Translations under genes and position numbers: made by a program
Part shown: positions 1-12,800 of the stretch, one piece after another
How the letters are laid out: every line of letters begins with the position of its first letter
Numbering within the stretch: position 1 is the stretch's first letter
Notes under the pieces: generated by a model
The model's input: only the letters and a program-made list of their open reading frames with translations
Told to the model about the DNA's origin: nothing
Databases searched by the model: none
NCBI GenBank assembly: GCA_001465935.1
Contig: LNKV01000027.1
Coordinates: 496,001 to 560,000 of the forward strand
Origin: Clarireedia homoeocarpa
Lineage: Eukaryota > Ascomycota > Leotiomycetes > Helotiales > Rutstroemiaceae
DNA: 64,000 nt
Direction: 5' to 3'

Positions 1-1921
1 ACCCACACCCACACGCCCAAGGAAAGAGAGGGTAAATCCGAAAGCGTGGCCCTTCTCTTGCATATTCCAGAATCATGTTCACCCGTCCCTTTTACCCGCT
101 GCAGATGAGATCACCTTGCTCTCGTCAATCGCTTTGGGACATACCACATTGCGCTCGTGCATGTCAGATTTATATTTGGGACCTATCAATCAATTCAATT
201 TATCAGATCTATAACGGGACGCGCACACATGCACACCAATTGGACTTGACGATTATACATATATCAAATTCTAAAAGGGGGTCCGTCCGCCTGTAGAGGA
301 TGATGGTGGTGGGTAGGTATGATGGTGGGAAGGTCTTTGTTTGCCGCATATTTTCATGATAGTTCGTGATGATAATGGTTTGGTGGCTGCGGGTAACGTC
401 GATATTTTCTTTTTCAAGAGGACCAAACACGATGATGATCCAAACGTGCCGATGCGGGACGCGAAGAATGTTTGCCTGGGCCTAGTAGGTGATCGCAAAG
501 AAGAAATATGATACATTACTTTAATATTGGAAGGGCACTTGATCGATTCTGAAGGCTGTTTGTTGAGTGTTTAAGATCTATCTCTTCTCACTCCAAGACA
601 TATACGGATGATGTCTAGACCTTCGGGCTCGGAATGCGGTTGAGCAGAGGCTGTCATATTAAAAGGAGCAAAGGACTGCGGAAAGTCAAAATATCAGAAT
701 GGTGTTTATTGTATCTAGATATCAATTTCCCAAGTCAAAAATCCACTCTCATGATCCACTCCACTGCTTCTGAACTCCTTGCGGAGATGCAATCTATGAT
801 GGGTATATAGAACCACCTCTTCATCACTCACTCGTCGATCAAGGTCCTGCCTAGAAAGAAGGCAGAGCAAGAAGATATAACTCTGTGCAAACAAAAGCAG
901 TCGCGTGCAAAACAAGCCAAGAGGAACTTCAAAACTTTGGAGAATGAGATAGAATACAAAGACAATAAAATCTTTTCTTCGAAATAATAAGTATACAATT
1001 CCCGCCGGTTCGTCAAAGGATCCAAAACCCAATCGTGTACCAATCCGCGAGCCGCGCCCAATCCGCGAGGATGATAGCGACAGCCATATCTATATGAAAA
1101 GCAAATGTAGAAAACCAACGAAAAGGAGATAAAAGTACATCCAGCAAGTCTATATGCAATTGCCCACCAAAAACCCAGTATCAACGGACAAATAGCTTTC
1201 CCAACCCGCCAAACATTTTTAGTATCCCAAGCAAATCCCAACTTTTGTGTCCGAGCCAATTGAAAGAAAATGATAATACAGTTCAAAGTCTGAACACCGA
1301 AGCCAAAGAATGCCAATTAAAGCAGAAAAATGAAATGTTGAATGAACAACGAGCCCAAGTCTAGATGCAACGCCTTTCCTCTAATCCCCAAATGTGTGTA
1401 ATTCTGCATGTAATTCCAAAAACTTCGACTGAAGACCCCCCCAAGACCTGAGCAAAACTTTGGGTTGGCAGTGTGTACTGTGGTTCGAGACCGCCATGCC
1501 TGTGTTGAATTTTTGCAATGCAAGGAGTAGCATTCGAAGGTCTGGGTTCGGAGAAGTATTATGAGTCGATATCGAAGTCTGGAGTGCAGATAAAAAAGAA
1601 TCGCGATGGGAGTGAGGTAAGAAGTCGCACGCAGCGCGAAAAAGGAAATTCGTCGCGAATCGTAGGCAGGATTATTATACAGAAGGGTATTGTGCAGTAT
1701 TAAAAGCTTGAATTTTCGCAAAAAGGTAAGTCGAGAAGAGTATCGCAAAGGGTGTGAAAGGAGATTCGAAGATTCGTGAGGGTCGAGACAAGGCCGATGG
1801 CTGGATATGCCACGGGAGGAAACATTGAGCTCATGTGAATCCTGGAATCGCGTCTTCGTGAGAGCCCCTAAGGTCGTGGCCAAGTCGTGGTCATTCGTGA
1901 ATGGCATCGAGGATCGGCCAT
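1..1921. other. Gene-free left edge
   Basis: No convincing coding region. Minus-strand frames of 162 and 196 codons (828-1316 and 1317-1907) are open but abut each other, start without ATG and show no recognisable domain; they may be 3' untranslated DNA of the micro-ORF transcript ending at 1922. Confidence 0.5.
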
Positions 1922-2014
1922 TTAGTTCTTTGGTGGTGGAGGCTTGGGGGTAACGCCAGTTGTGTCATATGCGCCACGGCCCATGTTGCAAGAGGAGATC
2001 TCGTTGGAGTACAT
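1922..2014 (-). CDS. Possible 30-residue micro-ORF with a spliced leader
   Basis: Minus-strand ATG at 2014 opens 30 codons ending in TAA at 1922-1924. The peptide begins MYSNEISSC, has a central MGRGAYDTTG and ends in a proline/lysine tail. Just upstream sits a good intron: donor GTGAGT at 2251, branch-like GCTAACA, acceptor CTTCAG ending at 2042 (210 nt). The frame is also open across that junction (KSN then TTTIIHYFN), so the ATG may instead be internal to a longer spliced frame; no minus-strand ATG was found for several hundred bases upstream. No family was recognised. What is seen is a clean splice junction followed by a low-complexity-free short frame; that it is translated is inference. 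Confidence 0.35.
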   Translation of the reverse strand: MYSNEISSCNMGRGAYDTTGVTPKPPPPKN

Positions 2015-2836
2015 ATTGAAGTAGTGGATGATTGTAGTGGTCTGAAGGAAACATTCTGTTAGCAACAAGTTCCAAGACTGGGAGAGGTGCAGCTGGGGGG
2101 ATATATAGATATAGGATTGGAAATGCCAGAACTAATTATGGCCGCCAAATTGGGTAGGGTATCAGAGATGGGGTGGTGAGAGGAGGAGGGTAAGATTTAA
2201 TTATATTTTGGAAACAAGTAAGAGAATGGACAGGGATCTCGTCTGACTCACGTTGCTTTTACGGCTTGCGTTCACAAGGCTGCCTTTGCGTGGGTTTCCT
2301 TGGGGTTTCCTTGGGTAAAGCGAAAGGAGGTCCGAAAGCTGGTTGGATGCCGAATTGGTTGGTGTACGAGGTAAGAAAGCTGGTAGGCTATTTCCAGGGG
2401 TGCGATGGACCGAGGCGGATAGCGAAGATGATTAGAAGCAACGAAGAAGTGTCGAACACGAAAATGAAGGAAGCAGAAGGTGGAAAGTCTGAATGATGGA
2501 AATGGAGTTGGGCTGAACGGTCGATATTATGTGAAGCTTGTTAACCTTCCCTTTCTTCCTTTGCGACAAGGTCTGGGACGGTGAGAATGAGAGGTCTGAC
2601 ACTGGAGCGTTGGCTCGGGTAGCTGTGACTTAATGCACAAGGGTTGGTGTAGAAACAGGTCGCTAGCCGATAGGGATCCTGCGTGGACTGGACTGATCTG
2701 TCGGATGGCACGATACTTCTGAGAGTTTAGAGAAAGTCTAGAAGTTTGCTAACACTGCCCAAGGGGAAGACCGGCAGGCCGTCGAGAAGTCGGCGGGTGG
2801 AGGGATGAATGGATGAACTGATGATTGATCGGTGTG

Positions 2837-2895
2837 TTGCTTTGCTTTGCTTTGCTCTGCTTTGCTTCTGCTTTGCTCTGCTTTGCTTTGCTTTG
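2837..2895. repeat. (CTTTG)n microsatellite
   Basis: Imperfect pentanucleotide array of TTTGC units with occasional TCTGC variants. Confidence 0.85.
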
Positions 2896-3539
2896 ATTGA
2901 ATGAAGTGAAGGATTGTAATAGAGCCGGATGAGGACAGGTAGATGTAGGAATTTACAAGACGACTCTGTGATTAATATTTAATGGTTTTATAATATGTTC
3001 TCAGGATATATTTCGTGTGGGAAGGGGCTTCCAGTTTGTCTTATATGATCGAGAATTGATTGCATGCCAGCCAAAAAGACCAGGGAGTAGATCTTCTTCT
3101 TTTGGGCGGAGCCCTGGAGACGCAGTTGCGGGACTACTAATTGACAATTGACCAGGGGAACACGGAAGGGAAAAAAAGGAAGACAAATTCGAAATGAGTA
3201 GTGACCATATCCCTTCCCTTGGAAATGGATACCATAAGTTATGAAATTATGATTATGTCTTTGATTATTTTTAATATTATTACTTTTATCGAGACCAGCC
3301 TGGGTCCATGGTCTCGGGGAGCCATTTAGCCTCAAAAGATAGTTCAAGCTCAAGGTCCAAGCAAGAACAGTAGGAGACGCTGCGAGACATTCTGGAATTC
3401 CGAGGCTGCTGCTGGAATTGTGTGTGGGAACTGTCTGTCATGCTGTGGATGGGACGGGATTGTGCTATCAGATCAAATCACAGTCGCTCTCCTCTCCTTC
3501 CCTTCACTTGATAGACATTCGATTTGATAGACATTCGAT

Positions 3540-3630
3540 GAGTGAGGGAGTGGGTGAGGGAGTGGGTGAGTGGGTGAGTGGGTGAGTGAGTGGGTGAGCG
3601 AGTGAGTGAGTGAGTGGGTGAGCGAGGGAA
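3540..3630. repeat. GAGT/GGGT tetranucleotide tract
   Basis: Alternating GAGTGAGG, GTGGGTGA and GTGAGTGA units; an imperfect tetranucleotide repeat. Confidence 0.8.
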
Positions 3631-4197
3631 TAAGGGTGCGACTGCGTGAGTAACTGCGTCTACTCTACGTAAGTGTTGATCAAAGTCAATGATGGATAAG
3701 AGCCCGAAATCCCAGATGCAATATGCACAGCATAACTATTACTACATTCGACATTCGACATTCGACATTAGCAAAAGGAAGTCGATTAATGAACCGCCAG
3801 TCTTGAGTGAATGGGGCAACACTTTCTCAAGGCAAGGTAAACGGGCATTTGGATTTGCGTCCTTTCTCCCATGATGTTCCATGCATCTTTCTAGAAGGAT
3901 ACTGTCAATTGTGCTGAGTCCAGTGCCACAGTGCAGTGCAGTGCGCAAGTTTAAAATAACTTTCGTGTTCCGACCCCTTCATCATCACATAAAAAAATGG
4001 ACGTTTACATCCTTGGCCGCTCTACGATGCCCTGGCCGTTGGCGGAACCACAAGCCATGCTTTGCCGTACAAGTGTGATTTGCGGTGTCTATCATAGATG
4101 CTGCACCAAATATGCGCTTGTCTACTCGGTACGCAGCGACTATACTCAATTCTGCTGGACTGCAGCTACTGTATATGAAAATCGGAGGAAGATAGCT

Positions 4198-4410
4198 GTA
4201 TGTATATGTGAGTGTATGTGTGTGTATGTGAGTGTATGTGTGTGTATGTGTGTCTATCTGTGTGTGTATGTGTGTCTATCTGTGTGTGTATGTGTGTGTA
4301 TATGTGTCTGTCTGTCTGTGTGTGTATGTGTGTGTATGTGTGTGTCTGTGTGTGTATGTGTGTGTGAATTGTGTGTGTATGTGTGTGTGTTCGTGCATGT
4401 GAGTGAGTAC
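4198..4410. repeat. TG/TATG/TCTG microsatellite
   Basis: About 210 bp of TG dinucleotides interrupted by TATG, TCTATC and TCTG units. Confidence 0.9.
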
Positions 4411-5979
4411 ACACAATGCCTAATTGGGTTATTCCGAGCGATTTTCTCTCTCAATGATGTTCATTTGGGAGCTTGGATGCTCGCTCTCGTCAATTTCCAC
4501 GACTCGGAGCTGAACGTCCACGAGTCGTATATGGTGGCACTGTAGCACTGGAGCCCTTACCGTCCTGTAGCTGTATGGTGTGTGGTATTATTGCTATGGC
4601 AAAAAGCCCATCGTTACTCTGTCGATGGGAGAGCTTCCCGATCCCCGAAAGCAGAAAAACAAAGGAAAAAAAAAAAACGAGTTCGAAAAAGTTCCCTTTC
4701 CGCAGGATACATGTTCATTGCCCCTGTGTCCTGTGCATCCTAGACCTTTCGAAAATGGCTAATCAAGACTGTTTGACGGGGAGCCAAAACTCTCAGGGCT
4801 GTTTTGTTGGTCGCTCGAATTTGGCCTACCAGGATCTATGTGGCTTTCCCAGGATCCATATAAAGGAGGTTATACAAAGTATATACCCCGCACCCCTGAC
4901 AAGAAGAAAATGATATGCGATGCAGTGGCGCATGTCCATATACTAGTACACACCTCGTAAATTCCTATACAGTGTCACACGCAGCGTGTATCAAACGGGC
5001 TACTCCAAAATGCACCCAAATTAGACAAAATCAGATATTTAGAGTTAAATAATTGATCAATTCTTTAAGCTGAAACTCAGAAGCCTTTATTAAGAAGTAT
5101 GATTGAGCTGATTGTTTTGGCCCCCAAAATGTTCCTAAAGAGCGGAGGTTTGATAATCCAGTCAATCAGCCACAGCACCTGCCTACCCTTAGAGTACGAG
5201 GTTCCTACATAAGCAGCATAAAATAAAGATGATGGTGATGCTGATCTGCCATCAGTACTGCGCTGCATGCTGCACAATTCGGACAATCTCGCATACCTCC
5301 GTAGAATTTCCTAGGCCCTACGGTTAACTCAACCTCGATCCTAGGGGGAAAAAAATCAGAAAAGTCTTCAGGGAGGGGGGGGAGCGTGACGGCAGTCGGC
5401 AGCCTCGCGGGGCAATACGGAAGGTATACCGACTCCAATCCAGAGTCGTACCAAGCCACCTTTGATGCTTACATCAAGCCAATAGCCTGCACCTCCTCTC
5501 CCAACCACAGCACAGCGCAGCATAGCCCAGTCCCATTATCCACTGTCCTAGTTCAACACCACCCTAGCCAATCAATCTCAAGATTTGCATAGCGGATCCC
5601 ATCCCAATCATCTGATCTCCAAATCCAAGATCTTCCGCTCTCCTCCCACCATTTCTCCATTTTGATATCCTACGCCTCTCCCTCCTAACTTGAGGCTCCT
5701 CTGCCCACCACCTCCATCTCTCAACATCCACCTCCCATACTTGACTCGTACTACCCTGCCAATATTCCACCAAAAAATTCACTCAAACCCCATCAATCAA
5801 TTATTTGAAAACCAAGAAGAACATCCATTCTAACTCTACTTCTAGTACCAGAATCTTAATCCAATTCTTCCCTACAGAACACTACTTCTCATAAACCTCA
5901 CTCACCCCCCTCCCCTGCCAATCTTCAATCCCCCCCTACCGACCTTCACCTTGCCTAGGAATGTTTAATCCCCTCGAAA

Positions 5980-6118
5980 CCCCCTGGTAACCTTTGGATC
6001 CCTCCTGGTAACCTTCGGACCCCCCTGGTAACCTTTGGATCCCTCCTGGTAACCTTCGGACCCCCCTGTCAATCTTCGGATCCCCCTGTCAACCTTCGGA
6101 CCCCCCTGTCAACCTTCA
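5980..6118. repeat. About 22-bp minisatellite, roughly seven units
   Basis: Units read CCTGGTAACCTTTGGATCCCT or CCTGGTAACCTTCGGACCCCC, shifting to CCTGTCAACCTTCGGACCCCC near the right end. It lies 40-180 bp beyond the stop codon of the gene at 6162-8301, probably in its 3' untranslated region. Confidence 0.85.
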
Positions 6119-6161
6119 CCTCCTCTTACTTTAACCAAGCCCCACCCCTCCCCGTCCGATA

Positions 6162-8301
6162 TCAAACAACCGCCCCCCAAACCAACACCAAAACCGCCGC
6201 ATACCCCGCCGTAAGCAGCAACACCTCTCTACCACTCCACCCCGCATCCATAATCCACCCCCTTCTCACACCCAAACCCGCACCCGTACTCGCACCTCCA
6301 TCCAACAAACCTCTTCCCTCTCCTCCTACCCCCCCTCCCCAAAAACTCAACGCCACCCCGATAATCCCCACACAAACCGCAAGAATCCAAACTCCCCTCC
6401 CACTCGCAGCCGCCCATTCCGGCACATTCATCATCCCCACAACCGGGACTAGCACAATCGCGCCGCCTATAAGTGCGCCTATTCCCCTTCTCATTACCAG
6501 TTTAACTCTTTCCCATCCCTCTACTCCCCTTCCCACTCCTCCGCCTCTTCCTCCTCTGCTATCCATCCCCAACCCACCTCTCACTCCCCTTCCCGCACCA
6601 CGTGCACTCCAATCTGTATGATACTCGATCAACTTCCTCCTCAGCTCATCCAACCACAACCGTTCCGTCGGATGCGCACGATAAGCCGCGCACTCGATGA
6701 TGGCAAGTTGTTTGCCGTAGAGAGGAAAGCGTGGGGGAAGGGGGGAGGGGAAGAGATGCTGGAGGGATTGGTATGTTGCGAAATTTTGGAGGGAGTTGGC
6801 TGGAGAGGAGAGAAGGGGGTGTTAGTTGGGTTGGGTTGGGCTGGGTGAGGGGATAGGGGATGAAGAGGGGAATATTAAAGGGGGAAGATAAAATAGGCGA
6901 GGGGAGAAAAAAAAGAAGGGGAGAGCGAAAAGAACATACAATATCTCTCCAAATCCCGATGTATCTCATCCCAACGCTCTGGTACGCGCACTGCCGAGTA
7001 TCAGCAAATTAGCCCAGCAACCTGAACCCAACGGCAAGCGGTCGAAATGTGAATCAAACATCACACACAATAGAAAGCCCACGCGGAACCGAAAAGCAAA
7101 CTCACAGTCCCTATAAATCTCATTCCGACTCAAGAGTATCCAATGATGTTTATGCAATCTCGCTGTAGAGTGCAAAATATCTTCTAGGTACATTGTTCGA
7201 ACCATAGATTTATGGTCGGTTATGAGGGTGCTGTTTTGTGAATGTACGTTAGCGGATAATTTCATTCATTGACGAAAAGGCTGAAACTGCTCCAGGATTG
7301 AATATACACGAGAGGGTGTTCAAAAAAGAGGATGCAAGAAAGGCAATGCAGAAAGGGAGAACTTACCCATCAGAAATCCCTTGTGGATTGGGATCATACT
7401 TCTGCATAAACTCCTGCAAGTTCCTCGGAAGAAATTCCCCGTCTCCTTCATCGTCATCCTTGGCTTCATATCTGCACCCTTCCATATTTTCTTGCTCATT
7501 ATAACCTTCCTGCTTCATCACCAATCCATCACTAGCACCTCTCCTATCCGTTCCCCTTTCCTCTTCATCCATCCTAATCCCTGCACTCAATTCTCGTCTC
7601 AAAACTTCTTTAAACAATCTCTCCCTATATCCATGTTCTTCATCTTCCTCGTCACGTTTATCCCTATCCAAACCAATATATCCCCTTCCTGTCCTTTCTC
7701 TCAATGACCGCTTAAGTCTCGCTGTGTGTGATTCGCGAGGTATGGATTGACTTGGCTCGGGAAAACTGTATCCTCTTCCCCTATCCGCTTCCGGTTCTCT
7801 TCCCGTTCCTGTACTTCCTCCTCCAACACCAACTCCTCCTAATATCCCAACTGCAGCAACAGGTCTTTTCATATTCATATTCGCTTTTACACTTCCCTCC
7901 ACATTCCGAATCCTGCGCCTATCAATCCCACTCTCCTCAAGAACCATCCTCCCATCCCTTCCACTCTCCCTCTCCCCCTCCCTCTCCCTATCACTTTCTC
8001 TTTCACTCCCCCAAACCCCCACCCCACTTCCACTCCTCGGACTCGGACTCTCAGGCGCCCTAAAAATCGTATCATTGCGAAACCTCTGCGACTCCCTCCC
8101 AAACGGATTCAGATCGCGTTCCTTCGGGCCAAAAACCGGATTCTGCATACGGGCGACATGAGCGCGCCCGCGGTGGGTGTCACCCGTGAAGGTGGTTTTG
8201 TTTGTTCGGTTTGTGTTTGTATTGTTGGTGGTGGTGGGAACGGGAGGAGTCTGGTTGCCGATCTCGAGGTCCGGGGATGCTGGGGTGAAGAATGTGAGCA
8301 T
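6162..8301 (-). CDS. Membrane protein resembling the fungal DUF6594 family (four exons)
   Basis: Exons on the minus strand are 8301-7367, 7230-7106, 6990-6940 and 6799-6162, with GTAAGT, GTGAGT and GTATGT donors; the phases join exactly to give 582 residues. The first 310 residues are disordered, rich in Arg/Glu/Gly. The conserved part follows: segments DGTLITDHKSM, VPERWDEIHRDLERY and a helix with YGKQLAIIECAAYRAHPTERL, then WLDELRRKLIEYH. The C-terminus has three hydrophobic spans at about 475-495, 506-524 and 561-582, the last ending REVLLLTAGYAAVLVLVWG immediately before the stop. That topology, with a helical bundle followed by C-terminal membrane spans and a TAAYAAVLVVF-like ending, is what I know of DUF6594 proteins. 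Their function is unknown. The ATG at 8301 is the first in the open frame. Family assignment is from memory of the pattern. Confidence 0.7.
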
Positions 8302-8788
8302 TTTGTAGGTTGGTGGTGGTTGAACGGGTGGGTAGGAGGATGGGTAGATAGACTGATGGATAGGAGAGGAGAGTGGAGGGGACAGATGATTGTGGTCTGT
8401 TCATAGGTATAATTTTGTAATGGCCGCGATAAATATAGGTGAGACACGACAAGGAAAGAGGGCGGCGCATGTATGAAAAGGTGATAAATACCTAGGATTA
8501 TGGTGAAGTGAAGATGAGAACTGGAGGTAGATGTGAAGTTGAACCGCGAAGCAATGTGATAGTTGCACCTGCCTTGTCTGGAATCTACTCACAAACCAAT
8601 GGCCTTGTTTGAATAAATGTGAATTCCCTCTAAGTCTAAATCCTGTATGTTTGTCTAGCATCTAGTTTCTATCATCTAACCATCATGCTCCTCTAATAAG
8701 TTTATGACACTCTAACAAGTCTAGTAACCCGAACAAATACACTTCAATATCATACAGCCTGTCCTCATCTCACCCACTGCAAGCCACA
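8302..8788. other. Intergenic spacer, promoter side of the DUF6594-like gene
   Basis: 487 bp between the start of the membrane-protein gene and the end of the peroxidase gene, both on the minus strand. No ORF or RNA gene seen; it must hold the 5' region of one and the terminator of the other. Confidence 0.5.
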
Positions 8789-9862
8789 TTACAATCTAGC
8801 TTTAAACTTCTTGTTCTCCTCCTTCAACGGCCCCGCCTCACTTGGGCCCACCTTATCATCCGTGGACTTAGCCGGACTACCGGGCGTATCCTTCTTCTTC
8901 GGCGCAGAATGATAACCACCCTTCTCATTGTCCGAGTTCGTAATCTCTCCTTTCTCATCCCTTTGAATGCCCAACTCCATTAATTTTGCAAACACCTTAC
9001 TGAAATCTTCAAAAAACTTCTCCTTGTCATCCGCATACTTCGCTACCCACGGCTTGAACTTTTCGTCATGGATGAGCGCTAAATCAGTTGGCAGCATCAT
9101 CAACTCCGTCTCTGTGTCTTCGTCGAAATTGACAAATTGCTCGATTCCGTTCGGGAGTTTCTTCTTGCGCCATTGGAGAGAGAGCATGAGTCTAAAGTAT
9201 TGGTTTGAAAAACGTGTAGGATTGTTGACCCATGCGCCTTCAAAGCCGGAGCGGTCGCTGTGACATCTTCCCAAGTTATGCGCCCCGCTCAATGCGACAA
9301 TTTCTTGATCGTTGAACCCCATTCTGTAGAAAATGTGACGGAGATGATCAGAGCCTTGAGCCGCATCAGGGAGACGACCTCGAGGTGGGAGCTTGGAATC
9401 GTCAACGTAATCTGTTCGGCCGCCTTTCCATGGGATGTCTGGCCCGCCCATCTCTTTGATAGCTACGACGCCTGCTAGGGTCCAAAGGTCGGCATAGGTG
9501 ATCCAGGGGTGCTTCGCCTTGACAGGCTCGAGGAACACTCGTGCGTGTTGTAGACCAGCGTTCGCTGGATCTCCTCCTTCGGCTTCATAGCGCATGCCAG
9601 CTCCATTTGATCCTCCTGTATCTGTCTCGGCGTCATAGGTACCTGCGGAGTGCCTGGGAGTGTATTAGCAGCTGTAATCGAAGCCATTGATATCCACGAA
9701 GGGTATGCAAATACGCCAGATTAGGGTGGAAGTTAGAAAAGAAGATACACACCAAGCCAATCGCACAAGAACAGGTCCTGCACTACCATCATCATATTCT
9801 GGTTGATGTAGCAGACCGACAATATCCTTACGGACCGCTTCGAAATCCCCTTTCTTACTCAT
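8789..9862 (-). CDS. Cytochrome c peroxidase-like haem peroxidase
   Basis: Two exons, 9862-9753 and 9653-8789, with a 99-nt intron (GTGTGT donor, CCCAG acceptor) splitting the distal-site Trp codon; 324 residues. The class I peroxidase core is complete: distal RLAWHSAGTYD with His38, proximal SGAHNLGRCH with His162, and the FEGAWVNNP tryptophan Trp178. The His-to-Trp spacing of 16 equals that of His175-Trp191 in yeast Ccp1, so this is a cytochrome c peroxidase type rather than ascorbate peroxidase-like in that loop. It reduces hydrogen peroxide, with cytochrome c or a small reductant as donor. There is no mitochondrial targeting leader (it starts MSKKGDFEAVRKD), so a cytosolic form is likely, as for the fungal 'putative heme-binding peroxidases'. 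A Lys/Ser-rich tail of about 50 residues follows the core. Confidence 0.92.
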
Positions 9863-12800
9863 CTTGTCCCTCGTCTATCGAGTCTTCTACCTGTAAGGTC
9901 TTGAAACGAAATAAGAAATCTATAATTGAACTCTCTATGAGATGAAAAGGTCTCAAATGAAATCGCCTCCTATGACCGGAAAGACCAAACAAGAGAAAGA
10001 CACGGGACAACAGAACAGCATACAGAAAAGAAACGCCATGCCGAGGCTTGCGGTAAACCCTTATCTTTCATTTTTCACATTCTCCTTACCTTTACCGCGC
10101 GATTGATTTAATGAAACTGGGGCAAAATAGGCCGAAGGCTGTGGGTCTGAGATTGATGATTCATGAGTTCACGATCGTGATAAGAAACAAGACCTGAGGT
10201 TGACAGTAGGTTGGGTTGGACCTTGAGTTACCGAGGTCGGATTTGTAAGGATGAGCTAGTACGCATTAGGAGAGGTTGTGGCTTGAAGGAAGTTTGCCCA
10301 AAATCACGAGTAGGCCGAAACCGATATCCAGACTCGAGTTAACCCACGTGCAATTGCTCGTGAAAGAGTTTCTTGAATACCTATGCTGTGGTGTATGTTT
10401 GGAGGCCGCGTCCTATTCTTTTGTTGGGATATTCACGTGTCTTGGCTTTTGAGCCTGGCTTCTGACTCAGAGTAGGGACCATTCAGGGTACGATACGAAG
10501 TGTCTTTATTGATTGAACCGGCGCGCTCACCCAACCTCATGGATGTATATCGTCCGACGACTCAGGGTTTAGGCATTCTGCGGTCGTTGCTCATTGCAAG
10601 GACTCGAGTTGAATTGAGGTCCTTCCGACAGGCTGTCTAAAAACCCATGATATGATGAATCTAGGTGTCTTGCTATCGGCTCCCACGGTAGTACTTTTGA
10701 CCCGTGCTCCAACACGCGTAGAGACCTAAGGATGAAAAGCCGCATGGACATATTGTGTGCCGATTATGAACCGTGAGCAAGACATGATGTGCAGGAGAGT
10801 CCGTCAATCCGTTGAGTTCAGCAAAAACTCGAGTTGAATGGCGAGCACAAAGAGAGACAGGCGGGAGAGTGAGTGAGAACGAGTATCTGTGCAGCTGTCT
10901 CGGTGGTTCCTATATCTATCTTGTTGCACAATTTGAACGAGGAGCATTCGGTCCTTGCCCCTGATATTATTCAAAAGCTGTTATGATCGTTGATCGAATC
11001 TCCTAAATTCGACTGGGGCATCAAGTTCAAGGTTGGGGATGGGGTAATACGTGAAACATCCCATCGCACCAATACAGTCTTATTCTGGGTTTCGACGAGC
11101 ATCTGACGAAAAGCTCCAACCCCCAAAACGATCTGCGGAGACTGGCAAGCTCGTGACTGGAAATAGCCACGTGAGACCCTTGCTGGTGAGATGAAACACA
11201 CCAAAAGCCGTGCATGTCAAATCAAACAGCTTCAATTGGCTTTTGCGGGTAAGACCGCTGCTTATGTGTTATCCCTGTTTCGATGATATCAAAGCCCCTC
11301 GCACCAATTGGAAACACTCCACCTCAACGTGTTGTTCCTGAGGATTCCGTATGCTCAGAATCCGCCATGTTATGGTATCGGCGGCAAGTATAAAATCGTG
11401 GTTCCCGAGGAGGTACAACGACAAAATAAGACACCCATTTCGCAATCAAGCGTTAAAACTCTTGGCACCGCATGGAAGATTATGAGGTCGGAAAAGGGAA
11501 AATGAAAATGTTTTTAATGTTAAGTTAGTTGTGGAGTTGTGTGATGATTTTGATAAGTGGGGGGCGGATGGGTGGGCCGGAATTATGATGGAGGGGTCGT
11601 AACTGAAGCTTCATTTTGTTGTGCTTTTAAATTGACGTTGTGTCGGATATACCGAGCCGCATCGGTACCGATGGAGGACTTCGGCGAGGATATCATATAA
11701 GATATTTGCAAGAAAGGAAAGGAGTGGCCGTGAAATATGTAGTCTTTATGGGTGAACATGAAGCTATTCAAACATTCGCTTTCATTAAGGGGCAGTTGTA
11801 ATGAGGGGCGCTTTGACGTAGGACATGCATAACGTTCCATAAGCTCGCTGCAGGTAGACTCCATAAATGCGCAGTAAGAGATGCAAGTAAAAAAAAAAAC
11901 TTTTGGCAAGAGTCAGGATTTGCAGTTTGAGAAATCCCTCAAAATGTCTTGTGATACTGTCACAGCCGCCTTGTGAAGTTGGGGAAATAGGAATCGAATC
12001 GCCTAGCAGGTAGGAGGAGGAACGCGCTACGCCTTCAGGAGTAACTGTAGGTACTGTGTAAGATGCAGGAAGATCCAACAACACGCAAATAGCTTCAGAA
12101 TCCTCAGTCCCTCGATATGAGCAGAAATGTCGACAGGTAAGGACAGAAGAATTGAACAATCAGAACATTGTCGAACAAGACAAGACGTCACGCTGCTTCT
12201 TCAACGATGCTCTTTCCGTCGATTCCATAGATAAGCATCAGGATTAAGCATTTTCCTGAATTTGAGGAGCTCCACAGGTTGAATAAGTCTAGTGATAATC
12301 CATGTTTCAAGGTAGCGAATCTCGATTCGGGGTTGCTGCACACATCGAAATGCAGGTATTTCTCGGTGAAATTGAGATTACAAGAACACACGAGACAAGG
12401 AAGAAGATGAAATTGGTGTAGATGATCAACTAACGATATCAGTAGACGTTTGATGAGAGAATGTTGAAGAAGGTCGAGAGCGAGCTGGTGAGTGGTTGGG
12501 AAAGGATGTGGCCGTTTTGCGCCCCGGTCATGTCTTTCCTTGTCATTTCCTTCTTCGGCCAGCCTCCGGGTCTGAGAATATATGGGTACGGTACGAGAGC
12601 ACCTACCAGAGATTGTGATCAAGAACGAGCCGAGATTTGACTCGATAGTGCTGAAAGTGAGTACTGATGGGGGATGCGGGTTTGAAGGGTACAATACAAG
12701 CACGAACTTTTAAGCTTTGAAGAAGCAGAAGCAAAACCAAGAACGAAGAACCAAGAACCAAGAACCATGTAGCTACCGTATTGAACCTAGCAATGGAAGC

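Larger units (their letters stand above)
2253..6161. other. Gene-free stretch with simple repeats
   Basis: About 3.9 kb with no supported gene. It holds a CTTTG microsatellite, a GAGT/GGGT-rich tract, a long TG/TATG tract and a 22-bp minisatellite, each listed separately. Open frames across the TG tract encode only Cys/Val or Thr/His dipeptide-like runs and are repeat artefacts. Confidence 0.6.

Noticed and set aside
828..1907. Two adjoining minus-strand frames of 162 and 196 codons
   Set aside because: No ATG start for the 162-codon frame, no domain, and composition like untranslated DNA; probably downstream transcript of the micro-ORF.
4160..4545. Cys/Val-rich and Thr/His-rich open frames over the TG tract
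   Set aside because: They are translations of a dinucleotide repeat on both strands with no unique sequence.
5205..5459. Minus-strand 84-codon frame with several Cys and His residues
   Set aside because: Considered as a zinc-binding exon, but there is no pairing typical of a finger, no splice context and no neighbours in phase.
12188..12703. Minus-strand 171-codon frame with a plausible-looking C-terminus (TEKYLHFDVCSNPE)
   Set aside because: The upstream half is unstructured, there is no recognisable family and no supporting splice partners; left unannotated.
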